Source: Actinomycetota bacterium (GTDB lineage Bacteria > Actinomycetota > Actinomycetes > Nanopelagicales > Nanopelagicaceae). Taken from it: 6,209 bases of DNA. The position numbers were made by a program, and so were the translations under genes. Every line of letters starts with the position of its first letter. The stretch's first letter is position 1. Positions 5,765 through 6,209 of this stretch are shown here, in pieces. The stretch covers positions 1 through 6,209 of the forward strand of contig SXRC01000072.1 of assembly GCA_005793655.1 (NCBI GenBank), given 5' to 3'. The notes under the pieces were generated by a model. It did no database searches. It saw only the letters and a list, made by a program, of their open reading frames with translations, and was not told where the DNA came from.

Positions 5765-5846
5765 GTTATGGGTGTGGACTCCGGAGGACCCGGGCCACTT
5801 AATAATACGCAAAGGGGTGGAATCCGGTTTACACCGGAGTCAGCCC
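5765..5846 (+). promoter_or_regulatory. Structured 5' leader, candidate translational switch (class unknown)
   Basis: GACTCCGG (5777-5784) is perfectly complementary to CCGGAGTC (5834-5841), and GGG (5770-5772) to CCC (5844-5846), enclosing about 50 nt and ending at the ATG. Inside, CCAC (5795-5798) can pair with GTGG (5817-5820), and GGA (5786-5788) with TCC (5823-5825). A competing hairpin, TCCGGT (5823-5828)/ACCGGA (5833-5838) with loop TTAC, uses part of the same 3' arm. A second GTGG (5774-5777) competes for the CCAC. The ribosome binding site GGAG (5836-5839, 7 nt before the ATG) is inside these helices. Such overlapping alternatives are typical of riboswitches or protein-controlled leaders. 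I do not recognise a known class, and the short ACGCAAAG word shared with c-di-GMP-I aptamers is not enough to assign it. An attenuation-type leader or chance GC palindromes remain possible. Confidence 0.5.
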
Positions 5847-6209
5847 ATGCCAGCGATTAATCCAATTGTTCTTAACTCATTAGCAGATCTTCAACCTGCT
5901 CAGTACTGGCTAGATGCTGATCCATTAGAGCCTGCATCTCACTCTGCCTTAACAAGTGATATTCAAACTGATCTTTGCATCATTGGCGCCGGTTACACCG
6001 GCCTTTGGACAGCACTTCTTGCAAAAGAGCGCGATCCAAAACGTGAGGTAGTAATTATTGAGATGGGTGAGACTGGTAATGGCGCCTCAGGGCGTAATGG
6101 TGGTTTTTGTAATGGCTCACTCACCCATGGTTTTGTTAATGGCAACAACCGCTTTGCTGATGAGATGGCGATAATTGAAAGATTAGGCAGGCAAAATCTT
6201 GATGCGATC
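5847..6209 (+). CDS. FAD-dependent oxidoreductase, DAO/PuuB-like (5' part only)
   Basis: The first 121 residues of a flavoprotein of the D-amino-acid-oxidase superfamily run off the window without a stop. After a 40-residue lead, TDLCIIGAGYTGLWTALLA (41-59) forms the FAD-binding beta-alpha-beta fold with GAGYTG at 47-52. The ribose-contacting acidic residue is E72 at the end of EVVIIE. GNGASGRNGGFCNG (77-90) is the second flavin-contacting block, best known from gamma-glutamylputrescine oxidase (PuuB) and related amine oxidases. Such enzymes oxidise C-N bonds of amines or amino acids using FAD, but the substrate is set by the missing C-terminal half. The ATG at 5847 is chosen from GGAG 7 nt upstream and the normal distance to the Rossmann motif. 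It is preceded by the pstS terminator and a structured leader, so it probably forms a separate, individually controlled unit. Its codon use resembles its neighbours. Confidence 0.92.
   Translation, partial: MPAINPIVLNSLADLQPAQYWLDADPLEPASHSALTSDIQTDLCIIGAGYTGLWTALLAKERDPKREVVIIEMGETGNGASGRNGGFCNGSLTHGFVNGNNRFADEMAIIERLGRQNLDAI

Noticed and set aside
5737..5767. Hairpin CAGAT/ATCTG with flanking AAC/GTT as a second leader element
   Set aside because: The pairing exists (5742-5746 with 5759-5763) but is short, has a 12-nt loop and could easily be chance, so it is not listed as a feature.
5801..5830. c-di-GMP-I, SAM or cobalamin riboswitch match in the oxidoreductase leader
   Set aside because: Only short words (ACGCAAAG, GGTGGAATCC, GGGCCAC) resemble those consensus elements, and the required order of helices and tetraloop/receptor features is absent.
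1..6209. CRISPR arrays, insertion sequences, phage or defence genes
   Set aside because: No regularly spaced long repeats, transposase-like frames or terminal inverted repeats were seen. The window reads as core chromosomal genes.

Overview
The window looks like chromosomal DNA of an AT-rich, gene-dense actinobacterium, most likely a streamlined freshwater lineage of the acI/Nanopelagicales type. This is inferred from the A/T-leaning codon use, the very short intergenic gaps, a tRNA-His gene next to oligoribonuclease, the actinobacterial character of the Pst proteins, and 11-nt repeats resembling the actinobacterial PHO box. No 16S or other taxonomic marker is present, so the assignment is tentative.

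Layout. Positions 1-560 (+) hold the 3' end of a glutamate-dehydrogenase-type gene (Glu/Leu/Phe/Val family). Only 5 bp later, convergent on the minus strand, is tRNA-His(GTG) at 566-642. Upstream of it on the same strand is orn (710-1258), encoding oligoribonuclease. A 75-bp divergent spacer (1259-1333) carries three 11-nt PHO-box-like repeats. It leads into the phosphate ABC transporter genes pstC (1334-2347), pstA (2350-3405) and pstB (3402-4346), which have a 2-bp gap and then a 4-bp overlap. A 114-bp spacer with a second, more diverged set of 11-nt repeats precedes pstS (4461-5645). PstS is therefore encoded last instead of first. A 16-bp GC-rich hairpin at 5657-5697 ends the unit. Next comes a roughly 150-nt leader (about 5698-5846) with strong, mutually exclusive base-pairings that cover the ribosome binding site. 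The 5' part of an FAD-dependent amine/amino-acid oxidoreductase gene (5847 to the window end) follows.

How the genes work together. PstS captures phosphate outside the cell, PstC and PstA form the membrane channel, and PstB hydrolyses ATP to drive uptake. The repeats upstream of both pstC and pstS suggest control by a PhoP-like response regulator under phosphate starvation. phoU and the two-component genes are not in the window. The flanking gdh, tRNA-His/orn and oxidoreductase genes look functionally unrelated.

Most worth a second look: the structured leader before the oxidoreductase gene, which I could not match to a riboswitch class I know; the non-lipoprotein PstS with an extra segment of roughly 45 residues; the N-terminal extension of PstB; and the pstC start codon, which is in doubt because of the position of the PHO-like box.
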